A DNA stretch of 64,000 bases, taken from assembly GCA_024516035.1 (NCBI GenBank), contig CM044955.1, positions 40,952,137 through 41,016,136 on the forward strand, written 5' to 3'. The notes beneath the pieces are model-generated. The model searched no databases. It was not told the origin of the DNA and saw only the letters and a program-made list of their open reading frames with translations. Source of the stretch: Bactericera cockerelli. Taxonomy: Eukaryota > Arthropoda > Insecta > Hemiptera > Triozidae. Both the position numbers and the translations under genes were made by a program. Positions 1 through 11,640 of this stretch are shown here, in pieces (within the stretch, counting starts at the first letter, position 1; the number at the start of each line of letters is the position of its first letter).

Positions 1-150
1 GTTATTTTTCTCTTGCCCAAACAACATTGCTTACCTCCACAACCACAAGTTGCTCAAAAGACGTAAATTATATCTGAGCGCAACATTTTACCAATTAAAA
101 AATAAATAAAATATTTTGGCCTTAAGACGTGGCATGCAGCAGTGGCCTAC

Positions 151-285
151 CTGTCGCAGCTTGGAGATGGCATCGGAGGAGATGAAGTCATCCCTGGACA
201 CGTGACTCACGAAGCACATGACCTGGTACTGACTCTGACCCCGCTCCTCCTCCCCTAGGACGAGAGCTTTCAGTATCTGGACCTC
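151..285 (-). CDS. oaf: oaf (Out at first) exon 3, internal
   Basis: Internal exon of 135 bp (45 codons, phase 0 at both ends), read on the minus strand. It starts after a pyrimidine-rich acceptor ending TTCCAG and ends before donor GTAGGC. The peptide contains ILKALVLGEEERGQSQYQ and ends ISSDAISKLRQ. I recognise this as the most conserved block of the Out at first family, a secreted BRICHOS-like protein that is also found in vertebrates and has a poorly known function. The phase matches exon 2 (21551-21441) and exon 1 (43402-43307), so one minus-strand gene spans most of the window. Later exons, which would hold the cysteine-rich C-terminus, lie beyond the left edge. The acceptor region is repeated twice more upstream in gene direction (364-617). 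Identity is confident; function is known only at family level. Confidence 0.88.
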
Positions 286-617
286 CTGGAACCAGAAACA
301 CAACAATAATTACCACGTCATTATCTAACTGTTTCGATGCTTTTATTTCTTTCAAACAGGAGTGACCTCCTGAAACCAGAAATACAACAATAATTCAGTA
401 TCAGTATAAACAGAAAAGTGAGAAGTTGTACTACGTCATTTTCTTATTGTTTCGTGTCATCCCTGTTTACTACCCAATTACTACGTCATTATCTTATTGT
501 TTCCATACTTTTAGTTCTTTCAAACAGGGACCTCCTGAAACCAGAAATACAATACAACAATAATTACCACGTCATTATCTTACTGTTTCCATACTTTTAT
601 TTCTTTCAAACAGGAGT
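280..617 (-). repeat. Repeat copies of the oaf exon 3 acceptor region
   Basis: A unit of about 84-88 bp containing CCTCCTG-AACCAGAAA and TTTATTTCTTTCAAACAGGA occurs at 280-363, is degenerate at 364-528, and occurs again at 529-617. On the minus strand each unit reads pyrimidine-rich tract, TTYCAG, GAGGTC. The exon 3 acceptor and its first six exon bases are therefore triplicated. Only the leftmost copy continues into coding sequence. Confidence 0.82.
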
Positions 618-623
618 GTAAAA

Positions 624-985
624 GTGCAATTCCCCTCGTAAGCGTCTTACGGTTGCGTCTAAAGACCACATTATGAAACAGGATTTAAGTTAAGCTAAGC
701 CTGACACGCTTTCGAATCGGAGTTTTCGACCAATCACAGCGCACTATAGCAGGAGTTAAGGTATAGTGTCCACTTAGAGTTAATCTAATCCTGTTTAATA
801 ATTAGGTCCAAAGTCGCGCGGCCAGCTGCTGAACACTTCTTCAATGCATTTTGAAAATTGCGTTTTATCCCGATGGGTTGCAAGACGCAAGCTTTGCTTC
901 CTAGGTGCTCATTCACTCATTCACAGCGTCAGACGCAGCAGCATACGCCGTGAACGCCGTCATGAGACGCGTTGGGGAATAGCAC
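624..985. mobile_element. Nested inverted repeats, probable MITEs
   Basis: Outer arms: GTGCAATTCCCC at 624 and its near-mirror GGGGAATAGCAC at 974-985. Inner arms: GAAACAGGATTTAAGTTAAG at 675 and CTTAGAGTTAATCTAATCCT near 773-797. The inner pair is likely a second, 123-bp element inside the first. Confidence 0.65.
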
Positions 986-1474
986 CTTAAAAGTAGTGGG
1001 ATTCCGCAAGTGCGTTATAAAGATCAGTATATATAGTTGATTCATTTTCACATCAAAGAGTGTTGTAACAGGTGATAAAATAATAAAAGATATACTCAAA
1101 TACTACAAACTAAAAGTATGATTTCTACATTATTACTATAATAAAATATCTGAACATTAGGGCAAAAAATAAACAAGTATAGGCACTACAATGAGGTGTT
1201 TTTCTCATATAATATGACGCATTTAGAGGAATGAGAGAGGAAAAGAGAAGAAAAACTTTTCTTCGTAAATAATGCAGCCCGGAATCCAGACTCCATCTCT
1301 GAACATGACGGCGCCAGAATTCTTTTCAACTAGACAGCATTCGAAAAGTTTTCCTCGTGTCGAGATTTATCTTTGGAATAATGTGGGGTATTATTTGTCT
1401 GAGGGTGTTTCATAAATCTACCCTACACTATCTAAATCTAGCTTTTTAAGGCCGATTTTTCTGCAGGACTTGCT
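986..1474. other. No gene seen
   Basis: AT-rich oaf intron 2 sequence with no supported feature. Confidence 0.6.
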
Positions 1475-1730
1475 GAAGAATTGAATCGATCTTAATTGAA
1501 TCTATTCCAAATATCTACGGAAGAATTGAATCTATCTTAATTGAATCTATTCCATATATCTACGGAAGAATTGAATCTATCTTAATTGAATCTATTCTAA
1601 ATATCTATGGAAGAATTGAATCTATCTTAATTGAATCTATTCGAAATATCTACGGAAGAATTGAATCTATCTTAATTGAATATATACCAAATATCTACGG
1701 AAGAATTGAATCTATTCCAAATATCTACGT
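1475..1730. repeat. 45-bp tandem array
   Basis: About 5.5 copies of GAAGAATTGAATCTATCTTA followed by ATTGAATCTATTCCAAATAT and CTACG. No coding potential. Confidence 0.95.
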
Positions 1731-2162
1731 ATGTATGTACAATTGTACATGGTAAAATCATGAAACTCACTTGAGTTATGCATATATGTCAAGGAAAAAC
1801 ACTTTAACTTAATTTTGGATAAAGACGTTGTCCATGACGGTGACCGTAACTCAAAATAGCCATGGACTTTCTGTAGGTACCTTAATTTGAGACCATACAT
1901 AACTTCGATTTTAGTACTTTCTCTTACGAAGCCATAATAATATACATAAAAAACAAAGGTTTTTGCATGGCAGGAACAAGACATGTATAGTATAGTCTGT
2001 TCTGTTCATAGTTGTAAGGCTTGATGACCAGACAACAGCTGGGGAGCACAAAGGAAAATAAAAGGGCACATGTGAAAACTAGGAAACATGTTCAAGAGCG
2101 TATCTAATGCGGCAGGCGAGCACAGGGAAATTGTGTAGCTGAATGCTAATCATATACTGGGT

Positions 2163-2390
2163 GTAACCAACCTTAGTCAATCATTAAGACAGCGGACTCT
2201 TACATTGGAGATTGTTAGATCGAGTCTCAAACATAACACATTTTAGTAAGGAGTTGTTTGTAAGGGACACCTTCGGGTGCGCTCGAGTTAACCCAACACC
2301 TAAATGGTAACCAAAGTGTCATTTCTCGCCCATCAGAAAGGCTGGGTAAACTACAAAATGTCACGTTAAAATCTCACTTCAAAAAATATG
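2163..2390 (+). mobile_element. tRNA-headed SINE sharing the 5S-SINE tail
   Basis: The head has an A-box-like CCTTAGTCAATCATTAAGAC and a B box AGATCGAGTCTC. The body has CCCAACACCTAAATGGTAAC and GCCCATCAGAAAGGCTGGG, and the tail CACGTTAAAATCTCACTTCA plus A-run. Its body matches the minus-strand copy at 42435-42725. Confidence 0.7.
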
Positions 2391-2622
2391 ATGAACTTAA
2401 TGCATATATTATAGGAATTAAGAAAAGATCTGATCTTGTTTTGTCTGTCAACTGAAAAACATAGAAGAAATTGAAATGACACTTGAACTAGTTTCAATGA
2501 AATTACAATCAAATAGTAATACTTTTCTATGTCTTCATGCTACTAACATTGCGTCTCACTGAGTTGCAGTCAGCTCAGCTGGCGAGGTCCACTAGACAGT
2601 AACAATCTAAGAGATGCAAAGT

Positions 2623-2681
2623 AACCATGGCAGTTGAAAGCGACGTTAAACCCCACTTCAAAAAAAAAAAAAAAAAAAAAA
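2623..2681 (+). mobile_element. SINE 3'-tail insertion with 13-bp target duplication
   Basis: The last roughly 37 bases of the SINE (ATGGCAGTTGAAAGCGACGT and following) plus 22 A, flanked by perfect AGAGATGCAAAGT at 2610-2622 and 2682-2694. A severely 5'-truncated retrotransposition event. Confidence 0.9.
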
Positions 2682-2694
2682 AGAGATGCAAAGT

Positions 2695-3656
2695 TTTCGT
2701 AGCATGTATGCAATATGCATACTACAGAATATTTCGAGACAAATGCTTGATGTCAGAACGGTCGCTTCATTGGTTTCTTATTTTCAGCGTTCACAATGTG
2801 AACATCACAGCAGTCAACATCCTGACTCCTGCATCACACAATGATGCTACCCTGACTCAAAGCCGACTCAAAATGCAAAAAAACCTTTGACTATATTCAA
2901 CTCTTTCCTTTCTTAAAACGTTATACACTGACATGATACGAATCTACATAAATTTAAATTTCTCATAAGCCTCGCCATGTATATTTATTTACGAATACAC
3001 TAGACTGTCTCTAGCATAATTTTATGAAAAACCCTGTGACCTCTTCATAGTTCGGTCTGGTGAACAGAGATAATTCTCATTTTACTCTGGTTCTTTATTA
3101 TTCTCAACTTCCTGGACAATTTTTTCTTTGAACCACAATTCTCTTCTCTTTGTGTCCACTTCTTCATTGTTTATTACTTCAAAGTGTACATTATATCATT
3201 TTCTAACACTCTATGTAAAAGTTCTGATACAGAATACACAATGGTATCACGCAAAGACTTGCTATTAGAAAACTTCATGCGAAGGCGGCTTTCTCTTCCT
3301 CTCTGTTATTACATTCTAATTCCTCCTGCTCTTCTTTCTTAGTTTGATTTCCTCCTCATCCTCATCCTCTTCCTCTTTCTTTTCCTTCTCCTCCTCCTCA
3401 AACTCTTCCTCGACGAAAATTAATGTGCCCATAATAAATGACAAAAGGACAAAGGAAAATAACGTGGGGAGGTATAGCACCCTCCAGTGTGAGGCATTTG
3501 AACAGCAGGCAGCCAGAGGAGGCAGAGGAGGCATGCATGTAAAGTTCTAACGCATGAAAGAGCATTGAGATGACAACGCGTGACGGTGACATGGAAAGAA
3601 AATAGCAATGGCTTTCTGCTCACCGTAAGAAAACCATGTTTACGACAAAAATATTG
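2695..3656. other. No gene; pyrimidine tract
   Basis: A low-complexity CTC/TTC tract at about 3318-3415 makes opposing ORFs rich in Ser or Glu. No splice or conservation support. Confidence 0.6.
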
Positions 3657-3705
3657 GTTAACGTTACTTTCAACTGCATGGTCATCATAATATCATGACG
3701 GTATT
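3657..3705 (-). mobile_element. SINE 3'-tail fragment, minus strand
   Basis: The reverse complement contains ATGACCATGCAGTTGAAAGT, as in the 5S-SINE tail. Confidence 0.6.
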
Positions 3706-4209
3706 CTATATTGATACACTAGTTTCTTATGAAAAACTGAGGTTAAGCAACGTAAAACATGGTGAGAACATGAATTTGTAACTCGTTTCAATGCATCCGT
3801 AGGTCAGGTATAACATGATAGTCCATACTCGCTCTCGTCTCAGTGTATGAATGTGTTATATCTATGAATGTGAAATTACTTCATCTAACACTATAGAAAG
3901 GCTTCCTCAATGTCTTGTAAGTGCTCTAATATAATGAAAGGTTCATTGAGTTCATGGTCACGTTAGTAAAGAAGAGCTTGTCTTCAGAGTTCCTAATGGA
4001 AAATTTCATGTCTAAAATTTAACGTAGTTTTTATATTCTTTTTCCTTTCAACTGTGGCGTAACTGGGAGTACCTACCTCAGCTAAAGGTTCAAATACTAC
4101 TCCTTGAATATACAAGCCCTTTTGTATACGTGAAAAGTTTACGAATTTTTTCATGCTTGTACAAATTAGACTTATTTAGTTCATAAAGTAACACTTTATC
4201 TCGAAATTT

Positions 4210-4648
4210 CTTATTTCATACAAACAGTTGTAACACTCTGTGAGTAATGCATTCAAACAGACAGTTGTAACACTCTTGTAATAAAATCAAGCAGACAGTT
4301 GTAACACTCTGTATGTCATAAAATCAAGTACCTAGACAATTCTAAGTTCACTATACATTTAATTAATTCAAGCAAACATTTGTAACACTCTCTATGTAAT
4401 AAATTTAAGCAGACAGTTGTAACACTCTGTATGTAATACAATCAAATAGACAATTCTAGGTTTCTAACACTATACATTTAATTAATTCAAGCAGACATTT
4501 GTAACACTCTGTATGTAATGAATTTAAGCAGACAGTTGGAACACTCTGTATGTAATAATTCAAGCAGACAGCTGTAACACTGTATATATAATAATTCAAG
4601 CAGACAGCTGGAACACTGTGTATATAATAATTCAAGCAGACAGTAAAA
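4210..4648. repeat. Degenerate array of about 36-66 bp units
   Basis: About ten units sharing CAAGCAGACAGTTGTAACAC and a CTCTGTATGTAATA segment, with some units longer. Strong divergence between units suggests age. Confidence 0.88.
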
Positions 4649-5156
4649 GCTTGATGGAAAGTGCATGAGTACCTCTATCTCTTAGATTTATGACCAAATT
4701 ATGTGAGCGTTAATAAAATTTACAACCTTTTCTCTATATACAGGGTGAATCATGTACATTTTAATTTGCTTTCTATACAGTTTGTTAACAGCTCGTGTGC
4801 GAAGCTAAATTTAAGTAAATGTTTGCCAAGTAAGAAATACTACACATCATAAAATCCCCAGAAAAGCCAAATTTCCAAAATCATTTGACAAATAGTCGAT
4901 TAATTATTTCTGGGATATATTTCAAGTCTAAAGGACTTTGTCATGAAACAACATTCATACAAGGATGTAAAAAATAAACAGAAAATATTTGATTTTCAGC
5001 TAATGCGGCCCTAAACAAAAAGGAAACACCATTTGTCTTTTACATAATCTTTGCCATAAGGGAAGGAAAAAAAGACCAAAAAATAAAGAATATTTTTATC
5101 ATTTTGCTCGTGTAAAGTAGTTTTTGACATTTTCATGTCTTTGCTCTGGCACATAA

Positions 5157-5297
5157 CCAAAATTATGTAACGAAATTATGTAACGAAATATTAAATTATA
5201 AAAAGAGAGAAGAGAAAAAGTATGTGTCATGCGCACAATAACGAAATATTAAATTATAAAAGAGAGAAGAGAAAAAGTATGTGTCATGCGCACAATA
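5157..5297. repeat. Two-copy direct repeat of about 60 bp
   Basis: AACGAAATATTAAATTATAA and GAAAAAGTATGTGTCATGCG are each present twice in tandem. Confidence 0.88.
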
Positions 5298-5724
5298 CGA
5301 AATTTGGTCAGTTAAGTTTTAGACCTTGAATAGTAAAGATGAAAATGTCCCAATGGTTGCAGACTCGTATGCAAGCGTTTTTTCTTAAAATATGACTCTA
5401 AAAATATGACTATATGACGTTTATTTTCTTTGATAGATCGGCGTCGTGTCGCGTCATTTTCTTTTTTGCATTTTTTGCTGTAATTTCAGATTTTTTTAAT
5501 GTCAGGGAATGATATTTTAAAATATTAAAAAATAAATAAATCGGGTGATTCATGATAGTTATTTTGCTTTTTTTAAATTTGTTTTTTGTATTTATTATTT
5601 ACGTAATAAAATGGTTCCACACAAATATTTACAAATCAAATTAATATTTAATTATTCAATATTAATTTGATAATCATCGAATTCATACAAAATAAAATAT
5701 TTTTTTTTGTTTACAAAAACAAAC

Positions 5725-6665
5725 GGGTGAATATTTCCAAACGTGGTTTTTTGATGTCCCCATTGAATAAAAACAAATCGGTAAGGAAAAAATAAAGGAA
5801 TCCACTAGTGAAATGAAGAGAACACATTAGCTTTAACTTGAAAGTACATAAAACATTTTTTTTTATTATTATTTATATAAAAAATAAGTACATGATATCA
5901 GCAAATGTCCGTCCTCTGGCCTGTCCCCAGCTTGTTTTAGATTGTTTAAATTTATAATAGCTCAATTCCTTTTTAAATAATTAAATTAAAATATAATTTT
6001 TTCAAAAGCCAAGAAGACAACTACTTAACATTGAATTTTATTTTTTTAATTACCATTTCAATTATTTCTATTTTTGACTTTAAAGTGTGTCCCCATACTT
6101 TTTGTCCTTCCTCTGGCAAGCCACTTTATTGCCGTTTTCAAAAGAGGGGAAAGTAACGTCACTCTATGAAAGGAGGGGAAACATCTCCTACCTCTCTTGT
6201 GATTCTAATTTCCACGTTAGTTTTGTTCGATGATTTGGTTGTTTGAAGATTTTCAGGAAGTAAGGTTGTGCGTAAGTGCGACACAGAAGAGCTTGTCTTT
6301 CCTGTGGCAAGTAAAAAGAAAAGATTTATTTTACTTTAAAAAAATATAATGAGATGTTTCTATTTTATTTGCAGATTATTTCTCCATTTCGAAAACAATA
6401 TTAATATTTTTCTTTTAATATTGCACTTAAAAGTTAGAGTTATAATAGTCAAAATGTCTCTCCTCTGGTAGTCCTTCCTCTGGCTATTTTGTACCTATTA
6501 TCTCTATTTTTTAAAAAAAAACAGGGAAAAATAGAGAAAAAATAATTTCTTAGAAGTGCACCCTCTAAATACCTAAATATTAATATCCTAGGTACTTGAT
6601 TTCCTAACATTCAGCTAGTTATTTTAATATTGCCCTGAAAAAACCACGTTTGGAAATATTCACCC
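5725..6665. mobile_element. 941-bp MITE-like element with 28-bp TIRs
   Basis: The left end GGGTGAATATTTCCAAACGT (on to GGTTTTTT) is mirrored at 6638-6665. Flanking AAAC on both sides (5721-5724, 6666-6669) suits a 4-bp target duplication. The inside is AT-rich, with four CCTCTGG motifs, and has no ORF. Confidence 0.85.
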
Positions 6666-6669
6666 AAAC

Positions 6670-7067
6670 ACGATTTCTAATATTAGAAATTTCTCGGAAG
6701 TGAAAGTAATGCCACTCGTATAAATGAATGAACCACTCTGTACTTCCTGAGAAACATGGTTGAGATGCAAATTCACCGTCGGCGCCGGGGAGAGATTTAT
6801 GGAAGAATTTTCTTCCTGAAATTAATTAGAACTAGAAACAGGCTAGAAGTGAAGAAAAACTAAGGAGCAATATTGAGGCATGTACGCGAATAAGAAGCAA
6901 TTAAAATTCAAATTGAGTCATCTCATGATTGGATTTTCCATTAGACTAATTGCATAAATTCAAGAGAGAAATATCAAGGATGATAGTTCTAACACAATCC
7001 ACCAACTATAACCACATTGTTATAGAGGAATTATAAATTTAAATAATAATTAGCAATTTGACGGAGA
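6670..7067. other. No gene seen
   Basis: AT-rich intron sequence between a MITE and a SINE. Confidence 0.6.
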
Positions 7068-7215
7068 TAATAATACTCTTCAGTGGAAGGTAACCTCTAA
7101 GCGAGGTTAATGCTCAAAGCATTTTCTACCACCAAACCCTCAAAATCTTATTATTATGTAGTCACAAACTCAAATAAATGAGGAAAAATCCAAGAATTTG
7201 GAGTAATCAGATCCA
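7068..7215 (-). mobile_element. tRNA-headed SINE family copy, partial
   Basis: Shares CTCATTTATTTGAGTTTGTG, ATAATAATAAGA, and GCTTTGAGCATTAACCTCGC (minus strand) with copies at 57335, 58960 and 61030. The head is degraded. Confidence 0.72.
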
Positions 7216-8739
7216 TAGATCATAGATCCTTGCAATAGTTTACATTACAGTCTAATTTACATTACAGTCTAGCCCCGTAACTACATCAATGCTTGATGCA
7301 CCTTATTAATTACTCTCCAGAAGACAATGTAGTTCCATTTCGTATTAGCTTTATAATTTAAAGCAATAAGTGTAGTTGAGAAATTGAAAATTGACAGATG
7401 TCGTAAATGATCAAGCGACTTAAATGATTCCGTAAGGCAACATAAATTGTTAAAAGTGATGTAAATACAATACATACCTATGTACATAGGAACATGAATA
7501 TGTCCGAATGAAGACAGGAAGCCCCATTGGGGAGCAACTTTTATTGAGATTAAATATCACCATTTCTTTTACATTTTTAAAAAGCGTATTGTGAAGATCT
7601 TGCAGATCCTATATGAAATCATTTCTCGGCAAAGTGAACAATAAAGCATTCCATTTAATTCCTACAATTTGTAACACTTTTTATTAGACAGGATTGAAAA
7701 TCCCATTTCAAGATAAATAAATCTTCCCAACTGATTTTCCATTCTTAAAAGCTAATGCACCACTCAAGTCTGCATTTGTACGGGGGATGGGGGGGGCAGG
7801 GGGAACAAGGAAGTTGGGCCTCCCTCCCGGCCCCTTTGTGTTCAAACAAAATCCCCTGGGCTGCGGAAATAGGGAAAAATTTCCAGCCTGAAACGGGGCA
7901 CTTTATCCCTCCTGTATTTGAATGCAGGGGGGATTGCACGGGTGGGGCTCAGGTGCCGTACTGGCTCGGTTCACTGATTTTTTGCTGAAATTACTCATGC
8001 GAGCATTGTATAATATTATTGTACGTACTTAGCCAGACACCAGACAGCTTTCAGTACGGATGAATGGCAACACCTTTTGCAGGATGATAGAAAGTTCATC
8101 TCCGAGGGATATAGTGGGTGAGTTTCATAATATGAATTGAAGGGACTAGAAATGAACTTGGGTGAAATGTACATTTTAGGAGATTAGAATTACATTTTTT
8201 CAAACGAAGAAACCTACTTTCAAGCGGGAATGTTTTGTTTCTTGAAAATGTATGTACGAGGTACTTGGTCTTTATTATTAATTATTAAAAAAATGTAATG
8301 CTACTTATGCAGGACAGGACTCGAGGCTCAGCAGGATGATATTATCTGGTACCACGTAAATTTGGCTTCTGCACGCCTGAAATGATATCATTTATGCAAT
8401 GTGTACATCAGAGAGAGACTAGAGAGAGAAAGAGAAAAAGCAAAGCAGAAACCTGAAACACCATTCTCTGCATCACTACCATTGTTTCCACTGTCCATTT
8501 GATAAAAACGTTAAAAATATTTGTAACACAAACATGGATCTCCAGTTTACAAGTTTACTGCCTCATCCATTAGCCACTGAGGTAGGTCCACTACATTGAA
8601 TTAACTCTAATAACTGTATGGAGAGAACTATTCTTTGGCAAATGTTTATCCCAATAATGTATCAAATTCCAAAACCTTGCCCGAGTCATCACCATGAAGC
8701 AAGAGTCATCAGAAGGAAAATAATAGGACGCTCCGTGCA
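7216..8739. other. No gene; GC-rich patch
   Basis: A G- and C-rich block at about 7765-7960, with a GGGGGGGGC run, stands out from the AT-rich surroundings. It has short opposing ORFs without splice support. Origin unknown. Confidence 0.5.
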
Positions 8740-9695
8740 CACTGTTGGCAGGAACCCCCTGGCACACTGATGCCAGGAACCCCCTGGCACACTGATGCCA
8801 GGAACCCCCTGGCACACTGATGCCACAGGAACCCCCTGGCACACTGATGCCAGAACCCCCTGTCACACTGATGCCAGGAACCCCCTGGCACACTGATGCC
8901 AGGAACCCCCTGGCACACTGATGCCAGGAACCCCCTGGCACACTGATGCCAGGAACCCCCTGGCACACTGATGCCAGGAACCCCCTGGCACACTGATGCC
9001 ACAGGAACCCCCTGGCACACTGATGCCACAGGAACCCCCTGGCACACTGATGCCAGAACCCCCTGTCACACTGATGCCAGGAACCCCCTGGCACACTGTT
9101 GGCAGGAACCCCCTGGCACACTGATGCCACAGGAACCCCTGGCACACTGATGCCAGAACCCCCTGGCACACTGATGCCAGGAATCCCTGGCACACTGATG
9201 CAGAGAACCCCCTGGCACACTGTTGGCAGGAACCCCCTGGCACACTGATGCCAGGAAACCCCCTGGCACACTGATGCCACAGGAACCCCCTGGCACACTG
9301 ATGCCACAGGAACCCCCTGGCACACTGATGCCAGAACCCCCTGTCACACTGATGCCAGGAACCCCCTGGCACACTGATGCCAGGAACCCCCTGGCACACT
9401 GATGCCAGGAACCCCCTGGCACACTGATGCCAGGAACCCCCTGGCACACTGATGCCAGGAACCCCCTGGCACACTGATGCCAGGAACCCCCTGGCACACT
9501 GATGCCAGGAACCCCCTGGCACACTGATGCCAGGAACCCCTGGCACACTGATGCCAAAGGAACCCCCTGGCACACTGATGCCAGGAACCCCCTGGCAGAC
9601 TGATGCCCGGAACCCCCTGGCACACTGATGCCAGGAACCCCCTGGCAGACTGATGTCAGGAACCCCCTGGCACACTGTTGCCAGGAACCCCCGCA
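8740..9695. repeat. GC-rich 25-bp minisatellite, about 37 copies
   Basis: The unit CCAGGAACCCCCTGGCACAC plus TGATG occurs with 28-bp variants containing ACAGG. Each unit holds a CCAGG/CCTGG inverted pair that could fold. A variant block with CCCTGTCACAC recurs near 8850, 9060 and 9335, so higher-order duplication occurred. All three minus-strand frames are open, which follows from the unit and is not evidence for a gene. Confidence 0.96.
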
Positions 9696-10904
9696 GAAAT
9701 TCATAGTGCCAGGGAGGCGGAAGAAAAAGTGTGGCAAATGTGAAAACAATGGCAGAAATGCATGGTTAAAATACCAATGCGAATGCTTCGTGTTACACAG
9801 TGGCGGGATACGGCCTAAGCTACACAATACTCATTTCATTTCATTCAGAGTTTGCTGATAGTATTGTGTAAAATTAATACGAGGCGCGATTACTGCATAG
9901 TTGAGAATATCTGCTATCAAATATTCCGATCGCTAATTTGTTAAAGTATTATTGAGTTTTCAAAAATTCGGAATTGGCGTGCTTTGTTCCGATCATCCTG
10001 ATCATCATCTAACAATCACTTCTTTTATTGGAATAAACTCGTCAATAATATGCTGCCAATTATGGACACAATACTTCTCGTACATTCTTCACATTATACA
10101 AGCATACACTTGGCGATAAAAAAACGTCTTTCCACTATCGATATATTCTGAGCTTTTTTTAACTTAATCACACGTATGTATGCTGAGACAACGCGAGGCT
10201 CACCGAAAGGTGTCTCTAACACACACAAAAAAAAAACTGAAAACAAATTTTGTTTTATCGGCTCTGGAGTTCAAACCCGGTACCTTCCACACGGAAAGCG
10301 ATGTATTATGCAAACTAAAGATAAACAAGGATTTCATCACCACATGTGATATATATAAAGTTCATACGACTATTTTTTATACAATTTATTTAATGTATAA
10401 TACTCGTAGAAGCGTTTATAATCTTTCATATCGAACATTGTTTACTAATGAATAATACATCAGAGTGAGTTGAGTGCTAGGAAAAAGTACGAGTTGTGAA
10501 AAGCAGATTCACATTAAAAGCTTTCTTTGCAAAGAGGAGAGAGAAAAAAAAGAAGATATATGTATGAGAAATGCAAAATTGCATGAGGCAAGAAATGACT
10601 AAAAGCTGATGATGGCGAAATAACAAGAACGTCTTATAGAGAGGAGTGGATGCACTTATCTATGTTTAACATTCGTACTTACTATCAAGTATGCAGAAAT
10701 TTTGCTGCTTCTTACTCAAGGGGAAATGATGAATAACTTGTAAAAAAAGAAATAAATGTAATAATGTGAAGAGAGGAGGTATATGTTATTGTTGTCACAA
10801 ATCAAAAATTAATATTGAAATACTCGTTTGTCGTCAGTCATAATAATACTATAGCTTCCTTTTATTAAATTTATTGTGTACTTATCATCGATCAGTGAGA
10901 AGGA
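9696..10904. other. No gene seen
   Basis: AT-rich; a weak tRNA B-box-like GGGTTTGAACTCC (minus, about 10265) hints at a decayed SINE. Confidence 0.5.
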
Positions 10905-11640
10905 AGGCAGTATCAATGTACTCGTGTAGCAATGACGGTACAGATAAGTGAGTCAAGTAGCAATGAAGGTACAGATAAGTGACTCGTGTAGCAATGACGG
11001 TACAGATTTGTGACTCGTGTAGCAATGACGGTACAGATTTGTGACTCGAGTAGTAATGACGGTACAGATTTGTGACTCGAGTAGTAATGACGGTACAGAT
11101 TTGTGACTCGAGTAGTAATGACGGTACAGATTTGTGACTCGTGTAGCAATGAAGGTACAGATTTGTGACTCGAGTAGTAATGACGGTACAGATTTGTGAC
11201 TCGAGTAGTAATGACGGTACAGATAAGTGACTTGTGTAGCAATGAAGGTACAGATAAGTGACTCTTGTAACAATGAAGATACAGATAAGTGACTCGAGTA
11301 GTAATGACGGTACAGATAAGTGACTCGTGTAGCAATGACGGTACAGATAAGTGACTCGAGTAGTAATGACGGTACAAATAAGTAACTCGTGTAGCAATGA
11401 CGGTACAGATTTGTGACTCGAGTAGTAATGACGGTACAGATTTGTGACTCGAGTAGTAATGACAGTACAGATTTGTGACTCGAGTAGTAATGACGGTACA
11501 GATAAGTGACTCGTGTAGCAATGACGGTACAGATTTGTGACTCGAGTAATAATGACGGTACAGATTTGTGACTCGAGTAGTAATGACGGTACAGATAAAT
11601 GACTCGTGTAGCTATGACGGTACAATGAAAAATAAATGAC
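10905..11640. repeat. 31-bp minisatellite, about 23 copies
   Basis: The unit GTGACTCGAGTAGTAATGAC plus GGTACAGATTT occurs with AAG/TTT and CGTGTAGC/CGAGTAGT variants. It is open in several frames on the minus strand as a by-product of the unit. Confidence 0.96.

Noticed and set aside
1712..1984. 90-codon minus ORF
   Set aside because: Overlaps the 45-bp array and has no recognisable features.
3316..3623. Overlapping ORFs rich in Glu or Ser
   Set aside because: Low-complexity tract without splice sites or conserved motifs.
8591..9827. Several overlapping minus-strand ORFs of 93-270 codons
   Set aside because: They are the 25-bp repeat read in three frames; a unit without stops in any frame gives long ORFs with no coding meaning.
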